A stretch of 64,000 nt of DNA, taken from contig MU001677.1 of the NCBI GenBank assembly GCA_010093515.1, forward strand, positions 930,953-994,952, in the 5' to 3' direction. A program made the position numbers and the translations under genes. The notes under the pieces were generated by a model, which saw nothing but the letters and a program-made list of their open reading frames with translations, was not told the origin of the DNA and did no database searches. Positions 1 to 10,600 of the stretch are shown here, piece by piece; positions within the stretch are counted from its first letter, which is position 1; each line of letters opens with the position of its first letter. The stretch comes from Lineolata rhizophorae. Taxonomy: Eukaryota > Ascomycota > Dothideomycetes > Lineolatales > Lineolataceae.

Positions 1-1
1 C

Positions 2-775
2 GAAACGCTGGTGTCGTGCTCGGCCGGCCCCAGAACAGGCGGTGTCGGCAACCACGGCGCCGGTCCACCGCTATTGCCGCTGCCGGGACCGGCGTCGTCG
101 ACGCCCTCGTACTTGACGAGTCCCGCGCTGGTGAGCCCGGCGACGTCGACGAGCAGCGGACGCGCGCGCGGATACGCAACGGCTTGGACGCCGCCGCCGA
201 GAGCGAACGGAACCGGTCGGGGCAATACCGTGAATATGGTGGACAGCGAGTACGGCACGGACACGGAGAAGAGCGGGGAGTACGCTTTTTCTCCGGAAAC
301 GTCGCCGCTGAAGCGGCCGGGTTGGACGGCCGTGAACGCTCGTGGTGGTAGACGCAGCGAAGCAATCTCGCCCAGGAGCGTGCCGGCGGTTATGGCGACG
401 AGCGGGAGTATGGCTGGCGGCGAGGGCGCCGCGTCCACGGCTCAGTGCGCTGCCGTGGGTCCATCGCCGTTCCTCTCGGCAGTTCCAGGCTCGACCGAGT
501 TGCACCAGCAACATCAACAGGCTCTAGATCAGGGCCCACTCCGCCCACCGGAAAAGCGGGCCTTAACGGATCTTGAGGAGGCATACGAGTCCGATACCGA
601 ATCCGACGACTCGTTAGGTGCTGTGGACGCGGATTCCAAGGCCCTCGAACTCCAATCGACGGAAGTGGTTAGTCCGGAAGTGACAGCGGCGGAGGGCTTG
701 CTGGAGCTTAGTATGGGAGATGCTGCCCTGAAAGAGGAGCATCGGAACAAGCGGCTGCGGCCAGCAACTAGATAG
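2..775 (+). CDS. C-terminal part of an unknown disordered protein (cut by window edge)
   Basis: The reading frame is open from the first bases of the window to a TAG at 773-775, about 257 residues. No ATG is needed at the left, so this is best read as the 3' end of a gene that begins outside. The protein is rich in Ser, Pro, Gly, Ala and Thr. It has acidic Ser/Asp/Glu stretches (for example ESDTESDDS) and a basic tail ending KRLRPATR, which could serve as a nuclear localisation signal. I see no folded domain. The gene converges with the glutathione transferase gene on the minus strand. The product is unrecognised. A regulatory or nuclear protein is possible but is only inference. Confidence 0.55.
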   Translation, partial: ETLVSCSAGPRTGGVGNHGAGPPLLPLPGPASSTPSYLTSPALVSPATSTSSGRARGYATAWTPPPRANGTGRGNTVNMVDSEYGTDTEKSGEYAFSPETSPLKRPGWTAVNARGGRRSEAISPRSVPAVMATSGSMAGGEGAASTAQCAAVGPSPFLSAVPGSTELHQQHQQALDQGPLRPPEKRALTDLEEAYESDTESDDSLGAVDADSKALELQSTEVVSPEVTAAEGLLELSMGDAALKEEHRNKRLRPATR

Positions 776-1116
776 AGAGCCTTGTGCTCTCGGCCCAAGC
801 GTCATTACACCCCCATCACCAAATCCACCATGTTTAATCTTTTCATTTTTTGCCTTGCTCTTTTCATAGAGGGTCTTCCTCTTATCATTGGGTGGCGTCG
901 GTGTTTTGTTTTTCTGGTGGGCATGACTGACGAAGTCAAACGATTCCCTTATATGGAACAGGGAACCCAACGGCAAAGACTCTCGCATGAACAGAAAAAA
1001 AGCTGCGCATATCTAGCAAAATAGACTATCTGCATGTATATTTTCGACTCTAGGATTTCCTAAAGGTGCCGAGTGTCTGGTTCGGACTGTTTGCCGGATA
1101 CTCATCGGGTCATGAC
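776..1116. other. convergent intergenic region
   Basis: The 3' flanks of the partial disordered-protein gene and the glutathione transferase gene face each other here. The DNA is AT-richer than the genes and contains several short T/A runs. I see no gene or structured element. Confidence 0.6.
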
Positions 1117-2005
1117 TCACGGTTTGCCCTTGGCTAAGAGATTTTCCCGGAAAGCAGCCATTCTTGTCTTGTAACGGCCAGCATTAAAAAAGCTGGCCAC
1201 GATCTCGTCCGTGGCGACTGCGGTCGCCCACTTTGAAAACTTTGGAAGGCTGTCCAACCCACTCTTCAACGTCGAAGGCACACAAGTGCCATCCTCCGCA
1301 TAGAAGATCATGCGAGCCAGGATAGAGGCGCACATCACCTAAGGCGCACAATTAGAAGACCAGGATTGGCCGGGCGTACGAAAGAGAGGAATAGCCAAGC
1401 AAAAATTGCAACCTACCTCTACGTACGTTAGCTCCTTACTACCGCCAAAAAAGGGCGCCATGCCCCCAAGCATGGGCTCGATGTCCTTCTCCAGCATCGC
1501 GATCAGATCCTTAACGTGCTCATCCTGCTCTGCGGGCGTCGGCGCCAAGAGAATCGCGAAGAACTTGCTCGGCACCTTGCTCCACGCGTCGAGCAGGAGC
1601 GTCATGCGGGCCCTGACGAGCGCCGCCGATGGGCTTTCATCGGATGGCGGCAATAGGCGCGGGGGGAACAGATCGGCCAGGAACTGGGTAATGGCGCCCG
1701 AGTCGGGGATGATCTGCGGCTCGCTCACGGTGCTGTCGTTGGAGTACTTGAGAGATGGCACGGTGCCTTTCTGATTTTTAGGTGCGAAGGCCATGTAAGC
1801 AAAAGCGACGTTGGGCTCTGGAGTACTAGGAAAGGCATGGCGTTTATACCGGATTGATCTCGTAATACCATGGCTCTCGTGGCTTGTCGAGGTCAACAGT
1901 GACTTTCTCGTGGGGAACACCGAGAACCTTTAGAGCGACGTCGACACGGTGGCACCAAGGACAGTCAGGGTCCGTGTAGTGGGTGATTTTGTGCTGGGAA
2001 GCCAT
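1117..2005 (-). CDS. glutathione S-transferase, omega-like
   Basis: Three exons on the minus strand join in frame: 1850-2005, 1417-1770 and 1117-1338, giving 243 residues, a normal GST length. The N-terminal thioredoxin-like half carries DPDCPWCHR at residues 13-21. Cys15 and Cys18 form a CPWC motif like the redox centre of omega/GSTO and related thiol-transferase GSTs. The first intron splits INP from KGTVPSL, the conserved cis-Pro segment. An Asp-Ser-Gly-Ala-Ile stretch follows and fits the glutathione-binding loop. The second half is helical and matches a GST C-terminal domain. The expected role is cytosolic glutathione-dependent thiol transfer or reduction. An in-frame ATG lies further upstream (to 2146), but MASQHKIT starts directly before the first beta strand and is the better start. 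Substrate is unknown. Confidence 0.85.
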
Positions 2006-3258
2006 TGTTCCCCAAGTGGAATAACAATTGTAATCAAATCGACGGGATAGACGTCTGTCTATCCGAAGGGAGAGTATGACCGGGCGAGAGTAGAGACTGG
2101 GGAGGACTCGAAAAGAGGCCACTGTCACTAGGGACGAGAACATCATAAGTAGAGCTGTGCTCAGTCATGACTACAACCGCATTTTAAGTGAAAGATCCGG
2201 CAGACGCATGGACTACTAGCTATCTCAAGTTAGTGCCCGGCGTTCGGGGTAGGATCTTGCCCACATTTGTAATACAGTCATCACTTAGTCTAGTAGCGAA
2301 GTGCGCCTTGGACGACTATTGGCCGCTTTGGATTTCTCCTGCTGGCATTCTACCACTTCTGGTTGGTCTCGTAGCCCTGTCGCAACGCGGTAGCCGTTGG
2401 CGCTCTACGGAGGAGCCTTCCAAAAGTTCCTGCGCGGGCAGGGATCTGAGTCAAGGGTCGACACCACTTCCCAGTTAGGAAGATATCTATCTTCATGAAC
2501 CTTTTTTTCTACTTCTACCTGCTTCAACCTATATTTCTACCCAGATCCCTGCTCGCGCGGGTACTTTTGGAAGGCTCCTCCGTAATTAGTCCGCGACTTA
2601 AACGAAGCGACTCAGACTCGGACGGCTCCCTTAAATCCGGGTCTGCACAATAAAATGACCTGTCGGAAGTGTCTGCGCCCAAGTGATCCTACTGCAGGAG
2701 TATGAAAGGAAATATGGCGATTCCAGCCGCCATTCTGAAGTTATTACTTTTGGTGTAAAATCGCTTGTCGTGGAGACATGTGGCCTAATACTGGAGCAGG
2801 AAAGATTCGACTGAAGCGCCCGGATTTGTTCGTTTTCCCATAGGTTTGGTCCCCCCGGGTGACGCTTACGTGGGAGCGAATAACAATGTCAAAGGCCCGG
2901 ATTAATGTGGAGGAATGAGACATTAAGATACTAGAAGCACGAAGGATTTTGGGGGCCTTAGTGGACCATGGTGAGCTGGGAAACTGCTAGCCTAAGTTGC
3001 ACGTGCATCGGCTGACTCCACGTGACTCCACCAGCCAGTATTTTCAGAGCAAACAAGCTCCACTCCTCACGACACGAAAAACAGCACAGAAACTTCAATT
3101 ATTACACAGAATGATCATATCTCAAAGAAACATAAAAATGCCCTATTGGTTCTCTCCCCAATTACCCGGCCCGAAAACAAGAAGTGCAGTATAACCAAAC
3201 ACGGCAGAGACCCTCCCGCCGTTTTTCTTCTCCTTTTGCACGCCTAGAGAGTCTCACT
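2006..3258. other. intergenic region holding a MITE
   Basis: The interval between the 5' end of the GST gene and the 3' end of the copper oxidase gene holds no convincing coding sequence. The only clear structure is the TA-flanked inverted-repeat element at 2408-2582, annotated separately. Confidence 0.6.
2408..2582. mobile_element. MITE-like element with 41-bp terminal inverted repeats and TA duplication
   Basis: The left arm 2408-2448 and the right arm 2542-2582 are inverted copies. Their first 20 bases from the ends are identical (beginning CGGAGGAGCCTTCC), with three mismatches in the next 21. The element is 175 bp with a centre of about 93 bp and no coding capacity. TA dinucleotides at 2406-2407 and 2583-2584 directly flank it, as expected for a Tc1/mariner-type target-site duplication. 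This makes it a probable non-autonomous miniature transposon. The parent element is not identified, and these ends differ from those of the pogo-like element at 51.4-53.2 kb. Confidence 0.7.
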
Positions 3259-6200
3259 TCACACGCCCGGCAGAGGCTGGAACGACGGCGAGTCCGGCCA
3301 ATTGCCCAGCCCCGCCGGATCGCCTCCGATGCGCACCCATTTCGCGACGCTGGGCACGCCCTCCCCGTTGAGCAAGAAGAGCCTGAACCAGCCTGGGGGG
3401 CAGGTGTGGGCGTCTGGCGGGGCCGTGATATCGCAGGTGCTGCCGGCGCAGCTGATGGCCGGGAAGAGGGTGCGCTGACCCATGGAGTTGCCGTGGGTGG
3501 ACGACTCGGGCGCGATCAGGGTGGCCCGCATGCCGGCCGTGCTGCCGGCCGTCACCGTGACGCTGTAGGTGCCCTCGTAGTCCCAGTCGTCGTCGTCGAT
3601 GTCGTAGGCGGGGCGGGCCGGGTCGCCCATCAGGTAGGGCGGCACGAAGACCTCGACGCGCATCTCCTGCGGGTAGCGTTCGTCCTGGGGGTCCGAGCCC
3701 GACACCAGCACCCGCCCGTCGTCTAGCAGGATCGCTTCCGAATGGTACATGCGCGAGATGGTCGTGTTGGCCATGACGGTGATGCGCCGGTGCTCCGGCT
3801 TAGTCGGGTCGTAGCCCCACACCGTGTGGATCGGGTCCGACGCCGTCGCGAAGCCCGCCACGCCCTGCGACGCCCCGTTCAGGATGATGTAAGTGCCGTC
3901 AGGCAGGGAGACCATGCACGTGATGACGCGCCGGTGCGGCATGCGCTCGATGAGCCACTCGTCCTCGACCTCGGGCGAGATGGAGGCGCAGTTGTCTACA
4001 GCGATTTGGGGGCCGGGAGTGGAGCCGCCGCAGATGAGGACCCGGATTGGGTCCGTGTAAGGCGCGTGCTGCGGCATCAGCATGAAGGTGCCCTCGTAGG
4101 GGTAGGTGCGTCCGCCGAGGAAGTTGTTCACGTTGGACGGGATGTTGGGTAGCACCTTGACCGTGTCCAGCGTCTCTTCGTCTAGGATACGGGCCTCGTT
4201 GTAGTAGCAGATAAGGATGCCGCCACCAGGCATCACGGCCAGGTACGGGTACAGGTTGTACGGATCGGTGCGGACCAGGTAGTCAGCTGTGACGACGGTC
4301 CTTCCGCCGGGAGCCTTGGGGAGGATCTCGAGGGTTGGCACGGGCGGGCCGTTGGACCCTTCTTCGCCGCCGGCGATGAGAATCGACCCGTTTGCCATGA
4401 CCATGGCAGTCGGATACCAGCGACCGTCTTGCAGAGATAGCTCGTTGACGTTTTCCTGCCAGTCGTTGACGCTCTCCTCGCCGGGCTCGCCGTCCGGCCA
4501 GTAGATGCGGACGCCAAACGTCGACGTCCCAGACCACCCGCCGATGTTGATCTGGCGGCCCACCTTGTCCGGCATGGTGACGCTGCCGGCGCAGAAGACG
4601 TCAGTCTTGACGTGCATCTCGCGCCAGGCGTTGGGGAAGTCGTCCACCTTGGTGAGATCGAGCTCGTAGGCGCCCGTCGAGTTGGGCGGGCCTGTCCCGG
4701 CCTTCTCCAGGAACGTCACCTTGCCGTTGCGGCCTTGCGTGGCGATCAGGGGAACGATGACACCCGGCACTAGGTACTGGTACTCGCCCGCGGCGTCGCC
4801 CTCGGCGAACTCCCACTTGTCGAAAGGCTCACCGGTCCACATATACCAGGAGAGGCGATCGTTACCGCCGCAGATGTACCTGGGGTCGCCGGAGCAGACG
4901 ATGCTGCACTCGTCCTCGGGACGGTCCTCGGCACCGAACTCCTCCACGTTGATGGGGTCGCCGCAGTAGCACTCCTCGCCGTACTCCATGCCCGCGGCCT
5001 CGTAGCCATATTCCTGGCAGCGCGTTAGGCACGTCTCGGCCGAGTTGTTGTTCTTGAGGATCAGCTGCCAGAAGAAGACGCGCTCGAGCGAGTCGGTGAT
5101 GCATCCCTGGTACTCCCAGCCCTCGGGGAGGTCCTCCTCCTGCGCCGCCGGTGGTTCGAACACCTCGAGCTCGCCCTTGGACCAGATGCTCATCCGGTTC
5201 GGACCGCCGCACATCTCTGTGTTGTCGCCGGAGCAGGGAGTGTTGCACTCGTCCTCGCTATCGGCAAGCTCGCCGCCGTTGCGCACAATGTCGTCGCAAA
5301 AACACTGATAGTAGTATTGCGCGCCCGCAACGCTGTAGCCGGCATCTTCGCACATCTCCTGGCAGAGCTCGTGGGTCAGCTCGCTGTCCGGCTGCTGGTT
5401 TTGGAGAATGCGGCCGTTTTGATTGTCGACCCAGCATCCCTGATACGTCCAGCCAGTAGGAGAAACGGTGGAGCTGCTTGTGGTAGACGAAGCGGTCACC
5501 GTAGTGGATGACGCCACGGTCGACGAGCTGCTGATAGTCTCGGACGATGAAGAGGAAGCCGAAGACGAAGCCGAAGACGAAGCCGAAGACGAAGCCGAAG
5601 ACGAAGCCGAAGACGAAGCCGACGAGGAAACCGAGGATGAAGCCGAAGAACTGCTCTCCGCAGCCGAGGACGAAGAAGACGACGTGCTCTCCGCAACAGA
5701 AGACGAGGAGCTAACCGCAACCGACGACGTCGACGACACTACAACAGACGACGACGACTCCGCCGGCACATCCCCGAAGATGAACAAACTCAGCCTATTC
5801 GGCCCACCGCAGATCTCGTCCTCGTCCCCATTGCAAGCCATATTGCACTGCGCCTCGCCATCGGGCGCCGGTCCGCCTCCATTCATCAGCTCGTCGCCGC
5901 AGACTGTCGCCAAACCAATTCATGTTAGCAATCCCCCCTCCCTATCTAGAAACCCAAGAAACGAAACGGGGGGGAGGGGGAGACAACTCACAGCATTCGC
6001 CCGCGTACTCGGTCCCCGCATACGTAAAGTCCAGGCTCTCGCACTTGTCGATGCACTTCTCGTTCGTCATGGGGCCCTCCACGCCCGTTCCGTACGGCAG
6101 CGTGCGCGCCGCCACCGAGTCCGTGTAGCACCCGAGATAGGTCCAGCCCTGGACGGTCGGGCCGGAGCTCGCGCTCGCCGTCGCCGAGGCCGAGGCCAAG

Positions 6201-7648
6201 GCTGACGACGAGGATTCGTCTGCGGCCGTGAGAGTCGCGCTCGTGGAGGTCTCGGCGTCCGGGGTCGTGCTGGTCGTCGTCGACGCGTCGGCCTCGGTGC
6301 TCGTCGTGGAGGATTCGGCCTCGGCGCTGGTGCTGGTTGTAAGAGCAGCGGTGGAAGAAGTGCTCGACGCGCTCACGTCGACGGCCGAGGATGACGAAGA
6401 AGAGGTTGCCTCGGCTGACGCGCTGCTGGACGACTGCGCGGGCGCGTCGATCTGGTACGTGTCGAGGCGGTTGGAGCCGCCGCAGAACTCGGACGAGTTG
6501 CCGTTGCAGGGCATGTCGCAGCCGGATAGGCCGTCGGGAGCCGGGCCGCCGCCGTTCTCGAACTCGTTGCCGCAGTCTACGAACGTGCGTTAGCTGCAGA
6601 GAATGGGGAACAGGGCCGGAAGGCGTGGCCGGGGGCGGAGAGATTGGTTCGCCTGAAGTGGAGGGGAGAAGAAGAGTGGGAAGGGTGTGAGAGAGGGAAG
6701 GAGGGAGTGTTCTTACAGCACTCGCCAGCGTACTCGGCGCCGGCGTACGTGAAGCCGCCATCCTCACAGGCTGAGAGGCAGATTTCGATCGTCATGGCTG
6801 CGGGGCCGCCCTCGGTGGGCTGGAAGTAAGGGAAAGTGCGGGACCCGACATTGTCGCTGGAGATAAAGATTTGTCAGTCCACAGTCCTGAAAATAACCGT
6901 TTCCATCCTCCCCTAATCAATGCCAGGAAAAATCACTAGGAACGAAAAGGAAAACGATCAAACACTCACGTATAACACCCAATATAACTCCACCTGCCCA
7001 CCCCCTCGCTCCTCACCGTCTCGACGTCCTCCATCCCCGCGTTCTCGAACAGCGTTAGCCGATTCGAGCCGCCGCACGGCTGGGTGGCGTCGCCCGAGCA
7101 CGCCATGTCGCAGTCGGCCTCGGAGGGCGCGGCGTCGCTGTCGGCGGCGAGCGCGTTGCCGCACCAGCACTCGGCCGCGTACTCGGTGCCCGCGTACTTG
7201 AAGCCACGGGAGCCGCAGAAAGACGCGCAGGACGACGCCGTCATGGCGTCGCCGCTGGCGTAGGTCGCGCCGTTGAGGGTGCGCGCGCCGACGCTGTCGC
7301 TGCGGAGGGGGTTAGTAAGGCCGGCCTTTTGGATGTGCGGGGGAGGATGGAGGGGGGAACGCACGTCCAGCAGCTCACGTATTCCCAGTCATCGGGGAGG
7401 TCGGTGGGGACTTCGAGGGCGCGGCGGTGGATGGTGCGGGCTGAGGCAGTGTACTGAAGGTATGATTAGATTCCAGATCTTGGGAATTGAGTGCTCTTTT
7501 TCTTCATCTCATTGTTCGAAGCTCCAGCGTCTTGGAGCAAGCCGCGATGGGTTCGCATGTTGGAACCTGTTGTTCGCCGGGAATCACATACCGAAGAGAT
7601 TAGTATTAGAGAAGAAAGTAAGGACTTCATAACGACAGTGGGCGCCAT
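3259..7648 (-). CDS. secreted copper radical oxidase (glyoxal oxidase-like, AA5) with five WSC domains
   Basis: Six exons join in frame: 7592-7648, 7365-7453, 6970-7299, 6717-6856, 5992-6576 and 3259-5903, giving 1281 residues. Exon 1 encodes a hydrophobic signal peptide (KSLLSSLILISS). Five Cys-rich WSC modules follow, each with the W-x-Y-x-G/S-C start and a C-G-G-x-(N/D)-R-(L/M) end. Low-complexity Ser/Ala/Thr linkers follow the second and third modules. The C-terminal third resembles glyoxal oxidase: Cys838 (FCAGS), Tyr1001 or Tyr1003 (TYPYEGT), Tyr1120-His1121 (MYHSE) and His1204 (STHGNS) fit the Cys-Tyr cofactor and copper ligands of AA5 enzymes. A final all-beta domain ends the protein. 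Expected role: extracellular oxidation of aldehydes or alcohols with H2O2 production, with WSC modules binding polysaccharide or the wall. Substrate is not readable from sequence. All introns between WSC exons are phase 1 or 2 and restore the Cys motifs exactly. Confidence 0.9.
5535..5640 (-). repeat. 12-bp tandem repeat coding for a Ser/Ala linker
   Basis: On the plus strand the unit GAAGCCGAAGAC is repeated about six times with few changes. On the coding strand it gives a Ser-Ser-Ser-Ala type repeat between the third and fourth WSC modules. The 12-bp unit keeps frame, so copy-number change would only lengthen or shorten the linker. Confidence 0.8.
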
Positions 7649-10600
7649 TTTCGCTGGCGATTATTATATTTAAAAAGACCGACTATAGGAAACGAGTGTG
7701 GCGGTGACGACGTGCTTGGAAAGAAGCGCACGTCGAACACAAAAATAATTAAAAAGGGAAAAAACGAGCGGATGGGCAGCGAATGCCTCGGTGGAGAGAT
7801 GACGGGAAAGAAAGGGAGAGGGAAGAAGGGAGAGGAAGAAAAGTGAAAAACTTAAGAGTGAATGGCGCTGGTGTTGGCCAGCCCTCCCTCTCCCCGGCCT
7901 GCGCCTCCACCCCCATCTCGTCCTCCTTCACCCTCTCCACCACGCCCCCAGAATTGGCAAACCCTCGAAAAGGAAAATTAAAAGCGCCAAACGCCATCCC
8001 CAGCGCCCTCTCGACTAATCTAGTCCTCGCCTGTTCCCTTCCCCCACGGCGCCATCCGATTGGCCGCTCCGCTCACCAAGTCAGCCCTGCGTGCTAAACT
8101 TACCTCTGCGTTTTGCTGCGAATAAAAGCCACCGTCGCACCCACACGCGCGCGGGCAAACAGGCGAGCACACAAACACGCGCTCATGAACGACCAGCTCA
8201 CGCTCACGCGATGCAGCCGTCGGCGTCGCGCCTTGTGCCGCCTGTGCGACGCCGCCGCGGGTGGACATGCGCCTTGCCCGCCCGCCTGGCCGGCCTGGGT
8301 GCTGGCTTGGGAGGCCGGCTTGCTTCATTCAATATGCCAGCAATGCTTGCTTGCTTGCTTGCGAGCCGCCCTGCCTGGGACTTACATACGACCTGCCCTT
8401 GACGCCGGCGCATCCCATCCGCTTTGGGCTGGACGGGGTCACCCGCCGTGACAGCTGCGTTGCCCGCCGGCTTGCTCGCCGACGGCAAACACCCAAAAGA
8501 GACAAGCAGGGCGACACTGACAGGCAATCCAGGGACAGCCGGGGCGCCGGGCAGGCAGGCCTCAGGTGAGATCCCAGATAGGCCTTTGCTCGCGCCTGCG
8601 CCATGCGGCCCCGACAAGAAAAAGGGGAGAAAGGCGGTTCCGTCCATCCATGTTGCAGGCGAGGCAGGACGGGACAGAAGCGAAAAGATAGCAAAACCTC
8701 TATCTCGGCGTGGCGCGCGAGCGCAGCCCCTGCTTTTGCTGCTCGCCGGCTGGTTGGCTGGGCCGGCGCGCCGCCCGCCTTGTGTGGCGCGTGGCGCAAT
8801 TTGCCGGCGCCTTGCATACCTACGGACGCAGGCACGCGAAATCGTCACCCCTGGCCCGCCGACGCCACCACCAAGCAAGCCTATCACGGCGCCTTGCGAG
8901 CGAGATGCGCGTGGCGCGGGCCTGCCGGACGGTGGAAATAGGCCCTGGCCCAAGATGCGACGAGCCCACGGGCCGCCCGGGCGAGCCGCCCTTCCTGGAC
9001 CGCGATTGGGACATCTCGGCCACGAGGGCGGACGGCGCAATCTGGCCGTATGGAGTGGCTTTATCAGGTGCCCAAGCCACAATCGTACACATTGGGAGGG
9101 ACTGCCGGCCAGGCCTTATCGGGGCCACTGCTGCTGCTGTGGACAGCCCCTTTCTTGGAGAGCTTGGCAGCAAGGAGTACGGCTGAGCTAGCATGGGGAT
9201 ACCATTCTCACGTTGTTCCTGTATCTGCAAAGTAAATAGAGTCGCGGAATGTATCCTCGCTAGCTTTGGAGATATACTATATATACTATGCACCACCCTT
9301 TCCAGTCGCGAGTGAATCCTTCAGGAAACGAGTGAATAAAGTGAGCCATTGAACCATGGTTTCGTTGCGGGACTGTCCGCCCACCCACCCAAACTTCAGC
9401 TGCACGAACTAACAGACGCCGGCGTAGATTGGCCCTTTTCTCAGCTCAGTAGTCTGGACGAACGCTTCTTCTTTTGCTCTGTCGTCTTTGTTGGCTTCAT
9501 CAGGGGCTTGACTCTCGAGCGTTAGGGAAGGGAAAAAAAATTTCCAATAGCATTACGTGAAAGTTATATGCTTTGACTTTTCCAATTTTATTTTCGACTT
9601 CTCTCGTGGGATGGGCATGGGAAAGTTTAAATGAGCATTGTGACCGTGTTAGGTTATGCTAAGTTGGTAGGGCGTTCACTAGGAGTCTTTTGCTGAAGTA
9701 TGAGCCACTTTGCAGTGTTCTAGACGATGCTCCCCGCGCACGATGGAATGTAATTCCCATCAACATGAATATCGAATTCTTTGAGTTTTCTGCACCAAGT
9801 GTGAATCATACTACCACGAGCTTGGTGCTCATGTATGCTGCACCTCACTAGCCCCAAATGCTGTGATGTAGAACATGATAACCCAAACCCCCGAAGAGAA
9901 CGCTCATCTACTCCGTACTAAGAGATACAGCCACGAAAGAGCCCCAAGAACAACATTCAGCCACCAAGAAGATTCCTCCCGCCCCATGCTCCTCCTCCTA
10001 ACCAGCCAAAACACCACAGTCACGAACGCCCCAGCTCCGTGGCTTCCCCATCACACCTTGGCCATGACGCCCTGGCGCCGCCCGCCACGGTAACCCTCAG
10101 AGCAGCCCCGATAACAGTCCTCCCCACGCACAAGGGAACAAAAATAAATAGCCTCGAACGCACCTAGGCAATACGAACGCAAGGCAGTTCGGAACCTTCC
10201 ACGGAAATCCCCCCTCCCCTGATTAAGTCCAAAAAAAATTCATCACACCACAACCATCCGACTCAAACCAACCCAGTCTCTTCCCCTCTTCGCCCTTGCC
10301 GCCGCCGCTTTTGTCTCGGAATCCTCCGTATCTCTTCTCGCCATACGCCTTGAATCGCGATCGAGTGCTTAGATGGCAAGGATGTCGGGTCCGCCTGTCC
10401 CCGTCCGCCGGCATGGCTTCCGCCAAGCGCTTGCGAATGACGCGGAGGCCTTTGCCAAAACGAATAAGAAGCGCTAGGCATGTGTACATAGCGAGCGGAC
10501 AGGAAATTCAGACGATGGCTGTACACGGGTACATATGAGAGGTACATACTACGTATGGGATTGAGGTAGAGCTCGTGTTGTGTGCCATGGTGACTTGGAA

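Noticed and set aside
8204-9191. Overlapping 292- and 255-codon frames on opposite strands
   Set aside because: Both are low-complexity Pro/Arg/Ala/Gly products of GC-rich DNA with no domain; mutual overlap argues against coding.
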